DNA of 64,000 nt from Ochlerotatus camptorhynchus (GCF_037179485.1 NW_027040706.1:1726902-1790901); one strand, 5' to 3'. Positions 1-12,254 are shown, counted from the stretch's first letter. The notes: generated from the sequence alone by a model not told the origin. Program-made: numbers and translations.

Positions 1-77
1 TGCTTTTAGAATAAAAATAAAGCCAAATAGATCATCTCAAGAACACACATATAACGAACTGTCAAGTCAAGTATTAG

Positions 78-303
78 CAAGCTGAACAATGCATTAGCTC
101 CTAAGTAACATTGACAGATTTTCTTTGTAGATTTTCTCTTCCAGCTATTTTCAACACATAGTTCGATATAAGATGCTATTATCTAGCATCTAATACTGCA
201 AATACGACTATAAACGGGTTTGTAGCCAAGTTATTAACGAAAGAGAAAATCAACGAGGAGAATCGATCAATGTTACTTAGGATCCAATGCATTGTTCAGC
301 TTG
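78..303. repeat. Palindromic MITE-like element
   Basis: Positions 78-114 and 267-303 are inverted copies of each other, matching in 34 of 37 bases or so. Similarity continues inward to about 140 and 240, so the arms are about 60 bp around a centre of about 100 bp. There is no coding capacity. This is the build of a MITE (short non-autonomous DNA transposon) or fold-back element. I could not fix a target-site duplication. Confidence 0.75.
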
Positions 304-351
304 ATAGTTTTTGGAAGGGCTTGCACGGTAAATTAATCTCATATTTGAATC

Positions 352-540
352 GCGTTCACTCAAATTAGCAAAAACCTGGTTTACTCATAGAATAAGTAAA
401 CTTTTACTCAAATATGAGTAAATCCCACTCATATATAAGTAAATGTTACTACATGAAGGACATTCAATCATATTTGATAAAAATTTACTCATTCTACGAG
501 TGACCTGCGAGTATGAGTAAAGTCTAAACTTTGTTCACCT
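352..540. repeat. Cluster of TACTCA/TGAGTA palindromic motifs
   Basis: The hexamer TACTCA or its complement TGAGTA occurs repeatedly, at times as short palindromes such as TACTCAAATATGAGTA near 406-421. The outer copies are in inverted orientation, so this may be another small fold-back element with poorly kept ends. Nothing is coded here. Confidence 0.4.
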
Positions 541-693
541 AATTTGGGGTACCCTACTTTTGATCCTTCTCGAATTTGGGTTGCTTAGAAATAGCGTGTG
601 TACCGTGTCGACCCCTCCTTTAACGCAAAGATTAACATTTTGCCTACGGGATTTTTCAGTGGAGTGAAAGGATAAAAAACAATCCGCTATGTT

Positions 694-2284
694 CCTGGGG
701 GACTGATTTGAACGAAGTAAGGTCTACAACTAAAAAGTTTCAAAATATGAAAGCTCCAGGTAATGATGGAATTTTCTATATCCTCATCAAAAAACTCCCA
801 GAGAGTACCTTGTCTTTCTTGGTAAAATTATTTAACAGATGTTTCCATTTGGCATACTTTCCTGATAAATGGAAAAATGCAAAATTTGTTCCAATTTTGA
901 AGCCGGATAAAAATCCAGCTGAAGCTGCTAGCTACCGCCCAACCCAATAAGTTTGCTTTCTTCAATAAGTAAACTTTTTGAAAAGATAATTTTGAATAGA
1001 ATGATGCTTCACATCAATACGAACTAAATTTTTGCAGATGAGCAGTTTGGATTTCGCCATGGGCATTCAACTACTCATCAACTCTTAAGAGTAACCAATT
1101 TAATTAGTTCAAACAAATCTGAAGGCCACTCAACTGGAGTTGCTCTTCTAGACATAGAAAAAGCATTCGACAGTGTTTGGCATGAAGGTTTGATTGCTAA
1201 ATTGAAAAAATTTAATTTTCCACTTTATATTATGAAATTAATTCAAAATTATTTAACTGACAGAACTCTGCAGGTAAATTATCAAAATTCCAAATCTAAT
1301 CGACTACCTGTTAGAGCAGGTGTTCCTCAGGGTAGCATTCTTGGGCCTATATTGTATAACATTTTCACTTCGGACCTCCCTGATTTGCCTCAGGGTTGCC
1401 ACAAATCTTTGTTCGCTGATGACACAGGCATTTCCGCTAAAGGAAGAAGTCTTCGGAAGAAGTTTTATTTGCAGCAGACTGCAGAAAAGTTTAGATATTT
1501 TCTCTTCTTATTTACAAAAATGGAAGATTTCTCCCAACGCTTCCAAAACTCAACTTATAATATTTCCACATAAGCCTAGAGCTTCCTTTTTGAAACCTAG
1601 TAGTAGTCACATAGTCACTATGAACGGAGTTCCTATTTCCTGGTCAAACCAAGTGAAATATCTTGGATTAATACTTGACCAAAAATTAACTTTTAAATAT
1701 CACATCAAGCCAAATGTAACAAATATATAAAATGTTTGTATCCTCTTATAAACAGGAAATCCAAACTTTGCCTGACGAATAAACTTCTAATATTTAAACA
1801 AGTTTTTAGACCGGCCATGCTTTACGCTGTACCAATATGGTCTAGTTGCTGCACAACCAGGAAAAAAGCACTTCAAAGGATTCAGAATAAAGTTCTGAAG
1901 ATGATTTTGAAGTTGCCTCCCTGGTACAGTACTACCGAAGTACATAGAATTTCGAATGTTGAGACTTTAGCACAAATGTCCAACAAAATAATTAATAATT
2001 TCCGGCAAAAATCGTTGCAATCCTCAATTGCAACGATTAATTCCCTTTATACTTAGATAAGATTTAGTTTTAGTTTTTAGTTTTAAGATATCAATTGTTA
2101 TACTGACATGCAGGTTTAAAACACCTGTTTAAAATACTGAATTGCCAAGATATGAACAATGTAAAAACACTTAGATATATATAACAATTAAGGCTGGTAC
2201 GTTACTGCAGTAACTGGAGCACCTAGGTTAAAATGAAATGTAATTTATTTTGAATTTGGAACAAATAAAGAGTTAAAAAAAAAA
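694..2284 (+). mobile_element. 5'-truncated jockey-clade LINE with target-site duplications
   Basis: A reverse-transcriptase fragment is followed by a 3' UTR ending in AATAAAGAG and an A-tail (about 2275-2284). The 12-bp sequence ATCCGCTATGTT lies directly before it (682-693) and directly after the tail (2287-2298), with further A-rich similarity upstream. This is the signature of target-primed reverse transcription. The copy lacks ORF1, the endonuclease and the first part of the RT. The family resembles Juan-type jockey elements of mosquitoes, but the family name is not proved. Confidence 0.85.
706..2056 (+). pseudogene. Reverse transcriptase fragment (jockey-clade LINE ORF2), frameshifted
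   Basis: This is the remains of an RT that copied the element's RNA at nicked chromosomal DNA. Readable blocks in order are the finger motif KAPGNDGI (about 750-780), SYRP (about 928-940), QFGFRHGHSTTHQL (about 1045-1085), the first catalytic Asp in DIEKAFDSVWH (about 1150-1185), GVPQGSILGPILYN (about 1318-1360), FADDTG (about 1410-1427) and the thumb block KYLGLILD (about 1657-1680). The C-terminal part reads AMLYAVPIWS (about 1816-1845). The reading frame breaks at about 945, carries a stop near 1025, shifts again at about 1450 and again at about 1730. It is dead, with codon use like the surrounding AT-rich DNA. The jockey assignment rests on motif spelling and the A-tailed 3' end. Confidence 0.85.
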
Positions 2285-2492
2285 CGATCCGCTATGTTTC
2301 ACGAAATTCGACATTTACTTATGGCATTTTCCTATAGGAGTGAACAGCTGCAGAGTCATCCTCAACGCGAATGGTTTCACCAATACCAAAACAAAGTTAT
2401 CAAATAAAGTTCATAGGCGATAATTAGGAACACGTCTCAAAATTATAAAGTTCGGTCCATAGTTATAAAGCGTTAAAAGCGTGAAATCTTCT

Positions 2493-2640
2493 AAAGGAGA
2501 TTAGGCAAAAATGTATGGAGACTGGTCCAAGAATATACATCAATGAGTGATATCTCATTCGAAAGGTATCATTGAGACAAGAAAAAGTTGGTATGAGGTC
2601 AAAAAATTTTACCGTAGGAGAAAAAAGTTACTCAATATGT
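2493..2640 (+). repeat. 140-bp repeat, inverted partner at 6852-6990
   Basis: This matches the reverse complement of 6852-6990 along its length, for example GAAAAAGTTGGTATG and GGAGAAAAAAGTTA in both. The pair brackets 4.2 kb that contains a decayed DDE transposase. They could be subterminal ends of one DNA transposon or two independent copies of a small repeat. Confidence 0.6.
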
Positions 2641-3693
2641 AACGTTAGGAATTGGCCATTTTTGCTCATTTTGCTATTGAATCAACTTTTCCTTTTTGCA
2701 TGAGGTGTATTGTGTCATCATCCCGGCACTTCCATAGAGCGGTGGTTTTCAAATGCTCCGTGGCTCCGAGTTACAAGCTCGCTGATCTCACATACGCTTG
2801 TAGGTTAACACGAGCAGCCTTACATCACTAATCTCTTTAATTGGGTCTCTCGGGGTACTAAATAAAGAAATCTGGCCTTAGCGCCTACTAAGTCAGATTA
2901 ACGCTACGTATCAACGGAATGCAACAAGTATATAAGTATGAGTAGCCAAATAATGAGTATTAAATAAAAGTATCAGAGTTGATGATTGTTAGAGAATTCT
3001 ATAAACAGTTTAATAACAAGGATCCAATAGCACTGGAAACTAATAACAGGGATCAAGTGACCTCAGATTCCCGTATATGATTATCATTATCATACACCAT
3101 TGTTCGATGATTTCAATAAGGGAGCATCAACCTAGGTGAAAATAAATTAACTCCATGGCCTGTATGATATAATTACACTCTTATTTGTTGATCTCGCACT
3201 TTTTTATTTTTCTGATTTGCTATAAGTATAGGTAACGTTTCGACGGAGCTCGAGTAGTGTATCCTATCTAAACCAAATTCACCCAGATTTATTGCCAACT
3301 CCATTTTGATTGCCGGAATTCGTTAACTTTATAAATATCTCAGTATTTTCTGTTACATTTGTCCAGTTTTTCATGTAATAAAATTCATAAGCGTAATGTC
3401 AACTATCTTTAAAATATTTATTTGTTCTGCAGATACTTCGTTAAGCATTCGCTTAGAATAAATTCAATTGATTTCCCGTGCAACACAGAATGTTTTGCCT
3501 ACTTTGTAACTGTTCGGTACTTCGAAGATGTCTTCGTCTGTTAACTACAATTACATCCTGATGTGGCCGTTTTCATTACTGATACAGTTGCACCTAATGA
3601 GGTAGTACATCCGTTTATATTTTTGGGATGAGTGCCTCAATAAGCAAAAAATTTGTTTGAGTTGTTTGGATTTAGTGTGATGTAAAAATATTT
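2641..3693. other. No gene seen
   Basis: AT-rich DNA with stops in all frames. I see no protein similarity, RNA gene or clear repeat here. Confidence 0.6.
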
Positions 3694-3847
3694 GGCCCTT
3701 ATAACGGGTGTCATTTCATGGGGAAAATGAAGGGAAGTGACGAATTCTCATGCACGCTGAAGTGATTACTGGGCAAATCAAATAGGAAATCACTTCACCG
3801 TGAGTGACAAGTTATGATTTCACTTCGTTTTCACCGTGATAAGGGCT
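3694..3847. repeat. Small palindromic MITE-like element
   Basis: The ends GGCCCTTATAACGG and CCGTGATAAGGGC are inverted copies. Internal blocks (GCTGAAGTGATT against AATCACTTCACC) also pair, so most of the 154 bp can fold back. It has no coding capacity. Confidence 0.6.
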
Positions 3848-4030
3848 TGTATTTTGACCATGAATTGAGTGCAATATCAGGGTTGTTAATCGATAACTCG
3901 ATAACGTATTTTTGTATACGTCTGCAATGGAAAATTCGCATAGCAGGCGTTTACGAAAAGACATTATGGACTTTTTGACTGATAACCCTTGTCAATATCA
4001 TTCAATCTCACACAAACCAGATTTCTGCAT

Positions 4031-4243
4031 ATATATCCAGAACAACATGTGAAAAGGGTATACAAGCTTTTTGTAAGCAAACCTTCTTATGCCCTTTTCT
4101 CGCCACCCATATGACACCAACGCCACCCATTCCCAATGATAATCCTGGTTTCCGTAGGCGACCCTCGGTTGGCGAGAAAAGGGCCTACAAAGGTTTGTTC
4201 ACAAAAGCTTGTAGGCCCTTTTAACATGTGGCTCTTGATATAT
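4031..4243. repeat. MITE with about 75-bp inverted ends (family A)
   Basis: The left arm (4031-4105) and right arm (4170-4243) are inverted copies. Both carry GGCGAGAAAAGGGC, an AAGCTTGTA-type block and ACATGT in mirrored order. The centre holds two CGCCACCCAT repeats. Diverged relatives occur near 11000-11150, 31870-31995 and 40915-41060. The right end merges into the next palindrome. Confidence 0.75.
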
Positions 4244-4828
4244 TGTCGTTAGAGTTGGAAACCGAATGACCCACTCGTGACAATCGATTTTACTCTCGTG
4301 CTGTACGTTTAGGATATTGTCGCGCTTATGTTAAATTCTCATTTAGTGACGGTCGAAACGCGCCGCTCATAAGCGCGATGCAACTCCGCTTATGTGTAGC
4401 TTAGATAATATTTTATGGCAGCGGCTTGAGGAGCGAATCCTGGATAAATAGCCGCCGTGTGTTAAATAAATGGGCGCAGTCGTACGGCCATAAACAGAAA
4501 GCAGATGGTATAATCCCATTTTGAGAAATTATCCTGCAACACACAATAACGTCGCATCTATAGCGCATCATTTAACGAATTGCCTTCTCTGATGTTTATG
4601 AACTGCACAATTATTAGTGCAGAACATTGGGTGAATTCATAGTTTTTCTTGCACGAATACTTTTCATTTACACCAAGTTCTGCACTAATACTTGTACATT
4701 TCACAAACGTCAGAGAAGTCTATACAGCGCACTAGATGCGACGTTATGTTTAACGTACAGAACGAGAGTAAAATCGATTGTCGCGAGTTGGCCATTTCGG
4801 TTTCCAAGTCTAGCGACAATAAATATAA
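4238..4828. repeat. Long fold-back element with an insertion in one arm
   Basis: The right arm (about 4676-4828) is the inverse of two left-arm pieces, about 4238-4312 and 4548-4625. Matching blocks include GACAATCGATTTTACTCTCG and TATTAGTGCAGAAC. The left arm is split by about 235 bp (about 4313-4547) absent from the right arm, probably a later insertion. There is no coding capacity. Confidence 0.7.
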
Positions 4829-5219
4829 TGCAAGACTTAGATACTATTTCTGTTGAATTGTTAACATTTTGATTCATAGATTGTTTTTAACATCGAGGAA
4901 TATCTCTGTCATGTTTACTGGGTCAGAGCTAACCGAAATGCTCATGCTGGAAATGTATAGCTTAATACCGTGGGATTCCTCGAGATTGACGAGTATTCAC
5001 GGCAGCAAATACATCTAATCGCTGTATTTTTACTAATTGCCACAACGATACAAGATGCCGTATTTCGTGTGGAATCAAGAAGTGTTTGCTAATCCACCAT
5101 TACAAATATGTTCCACAAAATTCCAGAGTACCAGGAGCATTTACGCGAAAACGAATGGGATGAATTATTGGATTCTCCCAACCTAATCCACTATTTCAAC
5201 GCCACCCATACAAAAAAAA

Positions 5220-5405
5220 ATGTTTGATATTTTTAGAGCTGCTTTGCAGCCAAATGGATTGGATTTCGAAAACTTGTTGGAAATGGACGATAATGAACTG
5301 TATTATTTAGTAGGATTTGACAGTTCGAAAACAATCTTGAGCAAATTCCGTTCCTTACAAACAGATGTGACACTCCAGGCACGGCTTTGGGAATATATCT
5401 TGTAA
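5220..5405 (+). pseudogene. Possible 5' part of the decayed transposase
   Basis: A 61-codon open stretch, rich in acidic and hydrophobic residues (FENLLEMDDNELYYLVGF), precedes the recognisable transposase core by 150 bp in a different frame. Its position and orientation suggest that it belongs to the same element, but I do not recognise a domain in it. Another short coding-like stretch precedes it from about 5055. Treat the link as a guess. Confidence 0.3.
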
Positions 5406-5529
5406 AGTTGCGTAGTGGTTAATCGAACGAAAATCTAAGTGCATTGTTTAAAATGAGCTGATGGACACTTTACGACCCCTTAACAAAACCAGAGAATGTT
5501 TATTACTGGAGTGTGTACCCAGGCATTAA

Positions 5530-6354
5530 GGATTTGATCATATTGACCGAGAAGGCGTGGTGAGAAAAAATCTCATGATCCTAGACGCAATACACGGAAA
5601 CATGGATGTTCCACTGGAAATGCGAAAAGCATTCGTCATCTGCGATGGCACGTACGTATGTATATTAAAAAAAAACAGTAACTATTCTTTCCAGCAAAAA
5701 TCGTACAGTCTCCATAGGTACGATAATCTATTGAAACCCTTTCTAAGCGTTTGATGTGATGAATACATAATTAAAGCAAATGATCCTTATGTAGCTACAA
5801 CGTTGGATGCAACAATTTAAAAAAATATGTTGCTCAGTGATGAAGGAGTGCTGAATTGATTTCTTAGGCTATGTGATGTTTTTATTTTGGACAGAATATT
5901 TCGGGACGCTATGGAAGAACTGAGTTTATTCGGCTATGAAGCAGTGATGCCACATTAAAAAAGCCGGAATCAAGATCAACTGACAACGGAGCAGGCTAAT
6001 CAGTCACGGTTGGTTACCATCTGTCGATGGGTGATTGAGGTAGTTATTAATATTTATAATATTATATTCAAGCGAGATTTCAAGTTCCGTCAAAGTTATT
6101 CCAATGTGGTTATGCAGCATATGTTTGAAGATTTCAGAGTGGCAGCAACCCTCATAAATGCGTTCTACCCACCTGTTGCGAACAACGCACGGCCTCCCGA
6201 CTTTCTTGATATCATTAATGAAACAATCAACCTGCCCAATCGATTGTCTGAATACGTCATAAACAACCATTTGAGCAGGCAACGAGCAACTTTTTTGCTA
6301 GTGTCTGGGGATCTATCAGAATTTCACGATTTAGCAGGAATATTTGGTTGCTAA
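5530..6354 (+). pseudogene. Decayed DDE transposase, PIF/Harbinger (DDE_Tnp_4) type
   Basis: This is a relic of the catalytic domain of a cut-and-paste transposase. One frame runs throughout but is broken by stops at 5527, 5752, 5818, 5857 and 5956. The likely catalytic residues are still readable: Asp in FVICDGTY (codon 5644), Asp in FILDRIFRDA (codon 5890) and Glu in CRWVIEVV (codon 6037). Family-like blocks between and after them are SNYSFQQKSYSLHRYDNLLKPF and the tail HMFEDFRVAATLINAFYPPV. These resemble DDE_Tnp_4 proteins of Harbinger/ISL2EU elements in insects, from memory of the family rather than a search. Because decay is by point stops in one frame, this is an old, once-intact copy. 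Inverted repeats at 2493-2640 and 6852-6990 bracket it. Confidence 0.7.
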
Positions 6355-6851
6355 GATGCAGAATTCATTCTCGACATGCTGGATCACGAAAATACTATAG
6401 TTACATTCTTGTTGGTCGAGACCAGGTGGGTAGAGAGGCAATAGGTTATTATTATTGCTCATGCATTTCTGGCAAAAGAACCCTAGGATGTAGTGCACAT
6501 ATTATGACTGTAGTATGGTTTTAAGATACGCAAGATTCCAGCATAATATTAATCAGTCTGCTCAATTTTTAGATAAAGTAATTGTTGAATAAGCAATATA
6601 ACAAAAATCTACCCGAGGGCTAAAAATAACGCAAATAAAGCTTTAAAAAAATGATTTTAATCAGTTTACTAACTGCAGGTGATACAACAGATTGTCTTTA
6701 TTTTTTTTTCATATTATTTTAAAACTTTGATTTATTCATAATAATTTAGTTTAAATAGCATGTGTAGAGTTTGTTACACTGGCATGTGAGACATCATTAT
6801 TTTTTTTTCGATATAGATGGAAAAAAACTGAAACACATCAAATTCGTTTAG

Positions 6852-6990
6852 AATATACTGGATAACTTTTTTCTCCCACGATAAAAAGTTTTGACCCCAT
6901 ACCAACTTTTTCTTGCCTTAATGAGACCTTTCAAATGAGATATATGTCATTCGTGTACATCATAGGACCAGATTTGCCCAATCTCCTTTG
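6852..6990 (-). repeat. 140-bp repeat, inverted partner of 2493-2640
   Basis: This is the reverse complement of the repeat at 2493-2640, with roughly 80 percent identity by eye. It lies about 500 bp after the transposase relic. Confidence 0.6.
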
Positions 6991-7788
6991 TAATAAGAAT
7001 GATAAGTGTGATGTTGATTTATTAGGCTAGCATGTTACAAAAAGGTAAGTTTATTCAATTCATGCAATTATCAGATTTTTTTTATATGACCTCCCGAAGC
7101 GTAGATTTCACTAAACTTTTTATTTGAAAAGAGAAATAAATGTTCAAAATTTGTACCAAAAATAGGCAATTGATTTACGGATTAGAATTTTGCAGCAGAT
7201 GTGGTATTAGTTTTTCATAATTATTGTGTATTATTGCTGAATGAATGAGTTATTTGCTTATTAGGCCGAAGTGAGGGGCTAGGCTGACATTACATTCCGT
7301 AACCCTAGTAATGTTTAAAATAACTACTATTTTTTTAAATAAACATGTCATTATAGCTATCGTACCGAAAGAAAATACTATTCTTGCGTGATTTTCTGCT
7401 AAAATTGCTTTCCAATTTTACAAATTTCCAATAAACTTCTTCTAATAACTTTTCGTTTTCATTCACATATATCAACGTATGTAAGGATTTCGATGGCATA
7501 TCAGCTAACAGATATGATATTAGGTGGGCGCATTTTGTCCACCATATGCATTTTACGTACATTTTCCCTATTATACTCACGATATCAGTTATTAAATAAC
7601 TTCTTTACAATTGAATCCAGTTATATAATGGTTATATAAATTGTTATAAGATTGCTTGTTGCTTGGAGTCCTGGATCAAATTGTCTATGACGCCTAAGGG
7701 TATGCAACTGTTCATACAAAATAGCTGAGCAGCACTGTGGATATTTTCTTCCCAAATAAATAAAAGTGTTGTTCTGATGGATGGATGT
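6991..7788. other. No gene seen
   Basis: AT-rich DNA. Near 7260 a short TTAGGCCGAAGT stretch recalls the repeat found at 32400 and 61757. Nothing else is recognisable. Confidence 0.55.
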
Positions 7789-7951
7789 TCTGATGCATAA
7801 CATCTCTGATCACGCCTTCCTTCGGAAGGGAAGTTAAGCCGTTGGTCCCCTGTTCATAAGTCGATGGGTCGATAGGTAGCGTCCAGGTGTTGGAGCTGCC
7901 TCCCTGGCGTTGGTAGCATTGGAGCTCAGCACGGAAAACAAGAAAAAAAAA
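7789..7951 (+). mobile_element. SINE (Feilai-like), 5'-truncated
   Basis: This copy carries the 3' half of the SINE seen complete at 12255-12506: the CATCTCTGATCACGCCTTCC block, GATGGGTCGATAGGTAG, GCTCAGCACGGAAAACAAG and an A-tail. The tRNA-like head with its Pol III boxes is missing, as expected from incomplete reverse transcription. Confidence 0.8.
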
Positions 7952-10208
7952 TAACCGTCATGATCATGGATAAATGCTGCACAGTCAACAATGCGAAGAG
8001 CGCCACAAGCGATGATTAAAAAATTTGAGAAGTGTTTAAACATTGAGATAATTTAGAGCCATAATTTTTACAAAAACCAAATATTTATTAACAGCCCTTA
8101 CCACACGTAAACAAAATGATCAGTGGTCAATATTTATAAGAAAATGAGTTCCTTGTATGCAATGTCATTTGTTAATTGTTAAGTCCTGTTTCCTGAACTC
8201 ATGACCATGATATCTTTCACTGTCCACAATACGTCGCGTTTGATGGTCGAAATGTAATTGATTTATTCTATTTCATATTTTTTATGCAGAATTTTGGTTG
8301 GAGACTGCTAAAAAGGGAAAGGAAGAGTATCTGAAAGTCATGACTGTAGACATGGTAACAGCATGTATCATGAATTTGTCATACGACACCTTTATTTGTC
8401 GTCATAAATACTGAATAGGTTTGAACAAGCATTGAACTGAAGGTTCGATGACGGGTGTGATTTAGCTACACAGCATACTCCCACAAGTGTGGTCTTCTAA
8501 AAGTGCATGATGGAAAAATAGCAATGACAGTGTGGTATGCACATGTCACATGATGGATAATGGTCTCAATATTTGAATGTTTTAGCTTAAGGCTACAAAG
8601 GGTAATTAAATTTGTATTCGTCTTCTTTTTGAAATATTCTTCAATCATCACATTCTCATATTATTAATACAACAATTTAACACTTGTATTTAATGATTTT
8701 AGAACGAAAACTTCCTGGGTAAAACATATTCACTGTATTTACTTACTTGTGTTCTTCGAAGTTTAGCACAATAACACACAATCGAATACACAAAATCCAA
8801 AACAACTGCTACTCAAAACTCTTGGTGAACAAAATTGAACACCAAGAAAACCACTGGTCTACAGAACCTTCATAAAACCAAAATTGTTACTTGGGGATTG
8901 ACGAACATGAATTACGAAGCGAAGAGAGTTATTTTTGGATAATTTGCCACCTGAATCCCCATAGTGCAATGGGTCACGAGATGATAGTTTCTCGATGTGG
9001 GTCACACTCCTAGATAAATTTATCATCTGAATGGTTGTTTTTGGTTGCTATTAAAAAGTTGTCGAAAAACGTCCATACCATAGAATGTGCATGGCTCATC
9101 ATCAATCAACCCTAATAATTCATCAGTTTCACCCTTGTGTAGGTTCCAAGAATTAGTGATTTAAGAAACAAGTCGCATTCTAAGAAAGATGACAAATCAA
9201 CTTCGCTCCCAGATTTGTCACACGTTGATGTAGGAATTGACGTATCGTATATACCTACCTAGGCACTTATTGATCTTTTTTTTCACATGAACGTGCTTAG
9301 CGCGTTTGCTAAAGTGATTTCGCTTTCGTTTATGAGCAAAGTACCGTCAAGTTTACTGACGATGAGGGTACTACTTATGGGTAGTAGTGTACGGATATGG
9401 AACTGCTTATTCGGTTTGTGTACTAATATATGTGAATAAATAAACATTCCTCACTCGTCGTTCACAGCCGAATGGATAGTGACCATGAAAATTGTTGCCC
9501 ATTCGGTAACACCTACAGACGGTAACGACAATGGCACTGCATCATCCCATAGTCGTGTGTAAGCATTGCTTGTCAACTGATCTGCAAATAAATCGTCTAA
9601 GCATCAATTCTAGGGTGAAAATGACTGAAATTGAATGACATTTGCTAAACGAAATTGCTTCATTTGTGCAACCCTTTCCAAAGATCATCCTAAATCGGAT
9701 TACGTAAACAGGGTGAAGTTTTTGCACCTTTGACACCATTTTCTCAGCACATCTGTGATGAGATTCGATAACCAAATGCGCCCTAGGGCAATCAAAGCAG
9801 TACCCGATGGGCAGAGACGTTGCTTTGTTGACCCGGTCTTATACGACGGTTTGTTTAAATTTTATACCCGTTGTTCACTGGTCGTGCCTATATGACGGAT
9901 TCGAAAAGCAAGAGTTCATGTTTGGTATTCGCAGGTATCTGTCTGCCTGCCTACATGTTATTTAATATTTAGTTGAGAGCACACAGCGACGCGATGGCCT
10001 CCGCTCACCTTGAACGATGACGTAATCATCCACAATCCGATCACAAATATGGTATCTGTATGGACGTATAAGTACACCAAAAAGACATTCAGGTTCCTGA
10101 CAACACACTGCTGATTGGTTCATGGTTCTAGTAAGTTGATAGCGCTAGGCTACTGCAGTTTTTAGTAATTGTGAAGCATTGGGGTTATTCTGGAAAAGCC
10201 GCGTCATA
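7952..10208. other. No gene seen
   Basis: Over 2 kb of AT-rich DNA without a convincing coding segment or named repeat. The longest open stretch (9542-9775, minus strand) shows no recognisable domain and is probably chance. Confidence 0.55.
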
Positions 10209-10410
10209 TAAGTAAACTATAACTAAACGTTCGCTAACTGAAACAGGTTTATTTTTCACTTAGCGAGCGGCATTCGCTAACTGAAATGCATTTCATGTGT
10301 CAAACCAATTTGATAGATAAATGTCCTGAAACTTCTTTCAGTTGGCGGACTTGCAATTAAAGGACGTTTCAGTTAAAAGTCTTTCAGTTAGCGAACGTCT
10401 AGTGAACTAA
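10209..10410. repeat. MITE-like element with TTCGCTAACTGAAA ends
   Basis: ACGTTCGCTAACTGAAA near 10223 is repeated inverted as TTTCAGTTAGCGAACGT near 10380. A further TTCGCTAACTGAAA lies at about 10270, and related blocks sit inside. It is non-coding. Confidence 0.6.
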
Positions 10411-10427
10411 TTTGAATAGCATTTAAG

Positions 10428-10630
10428 GTGATTTCTTGAACAGTCCAAAAATGGCCATCATGAGGCTGATATGCCCAATCACTTCAATTTTTCTAGAGCA
10501 CAAATCTCGGACGTTGCTGCGACATGGTGGACTGCAGCAAACGTTAAGTTTCAGTTTCATTGTTGTATTTTTTTATGAGAGCTGATATTTGTGCTCTTGA
10601 AATTTCGAGGTAATAATGAGATTAATCATA
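10428..10630 (+). repeat. Dispersed repeat, direct copy at 50606-50815
   Basis: About 200 bp is shared with 50606-50815, including TCTAGAGCACAAAT, GCAGCAAACGTTAAGTT and CAGTTTCATTGTTGTAT. Internally TCTAGAGCACAAAT and ATTTGTGCTCTTGA are inverted, so the unit can fold back. Confidence 0.65.
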
Positions 10631-10999
10631 AATAAGATTTCCACGGCGATTTACCAGAATATAATTGACTTCAACATGCAACAGAAGGGTTTGTTAATAG
10701 CTTTCTACTACTTATGTGAGTTAGAAACCCCCATTACTATCAGGAGGCCCAATCTTGCACCTTAACATTATTAATGTGATTATGCCAATGATGGGAATTT
10801 TTGAAATTCAATATAAATAGAATAAACTTTAGAGGCTCTGTGCTATCCATAATAATCATCCATCATATCCTAGTTTAGGTGATTTTTTCAACATTAAGAT
10901 AAAGATCATAATCGCAAAGGAACATAATTCTGCATGAAGCAGACCTTCCAAGATAATTAGTACTTTAAATAGATCAAGACCAACAATTCGAAAACCTAA

Positions 11000-11150
11000 A
11001 CCACAATCGGGTAGAGGAGAATTTCCCCTACCTGTTCATTATGTTGTTTTGCTTTGGTGGACTTCGGTTCGCGACAAAATGGCCTTACAAGGTTTGTTTG
11101 TTTACCAAATGGAGTTGAGGCCTTTTCAATTGTTGGTCTTGAGATAAAAA
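11000..11150. repeat. Diverged family-A repeat
   Basis: The block order GGTAGAGGAGAATTTCCCC, GGACTTCGGTTCGCGACAAAA, CTTACAAGGTTTGTTTG, CCTTTTCAATTG follows that of the right arm of the MITE at 4031-4243 and of the copies at 31870 and 40915, with many substitutions. Confidence 0.5.
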
Positions 11151-12254
11151 ACCCTAAATACCAGATTTTGTCAATGACTCGAGTGCTCTGGAAAATTTCC
11201 ACCGAGTAGCCATTACTGAAATGACTCACTAAATTAAAATCGCATTTACGCAGTCGCCCGTTGCAAAACGGCTCAAATGCCATTAACGAGTGAAAATAAC
11301 CCCTCCTTGATCCTGTTACATATTTTAATGACATAATAACATCGATTCACCGTGCATTGTTGCCGCCACTCGTGGTTACGATGGTGGATATACGGACGCT
11401 GAAGACGGTCGTGATTGAGGATAATTGAAGGCGCCTGCCCTCGCGTTTATGACGAGGTTCTACTTCCCGTGCGTGTTGATGAGAAACTGTACGTAGAAGT
11501 AAAATGGAGTATCATCATGCAAGATACCTGTGGGCCCAAGCAAATAGAGCATGATCACGATGTGAAATAAACTTCCAACATTCAAGGATTACCGTGATTG
11601 ATTATGGATGGTAATTATCATCATTTATACAATATAAGCATTCGGTATACATACGTTGCTTATAACTGATTGTAACATATTTCAGCACGTCATCCATTCG
11701 TTCGATTTATTTTTTTACTATAATACCAGCATTGAATGACAGATACTCATACAATTTTGACAGCAAACCATGCACAAGTTTAATCTTTCCGGACGCAATG
11801 CATTTGCAGAGATCAATCAACGTGAATTTTTAAGCCAGTGGCATTCTAAAATTAGCATGCATCTTATGAATAGTCATTATTGTGGTTGTTTTATTTATTT
11901 ATGTATTTACTTATTTATTTCTTTGAAACATTAATCTGACAATAAGCAGTGCTGAGTTCCTAAAATTTGAGCTAAGTAGTCGCACCTAATATTGACCTGC
12001 ACCCTTAAATATAAATCTCCCAAAAATAACGATGCACCCAGCTCTTGAAGTCATAAAAAAAATACGTTGTTTCAAATAGTGTTTTATCTAGTTGATATGG
12101 TATGTGAATAACATTTGCACTTTATCGCTGGTGCACGATGAGCAGCACCGTACTCTACAGGAGACCAAGGTGGCATTTACCACACAACAAAACCTGAGCG
12201 GTGGGAAATCGCTCTAATATTCCTTAAATATACACAAAGTCCCCTTATCCTTAC
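11151..12254. other. No gene seen
   Basis: AT-rich DNA with a TTTATTTATTTATG-type low-complexity stretch near 11888-11925. I recognise nothing coding. Confidence 0.55.

Noticed and set aside
10996..11334. A 112-codon frame on the minus strand
   Set aside because: It spans a family-A repeat fragment and shows no domain.
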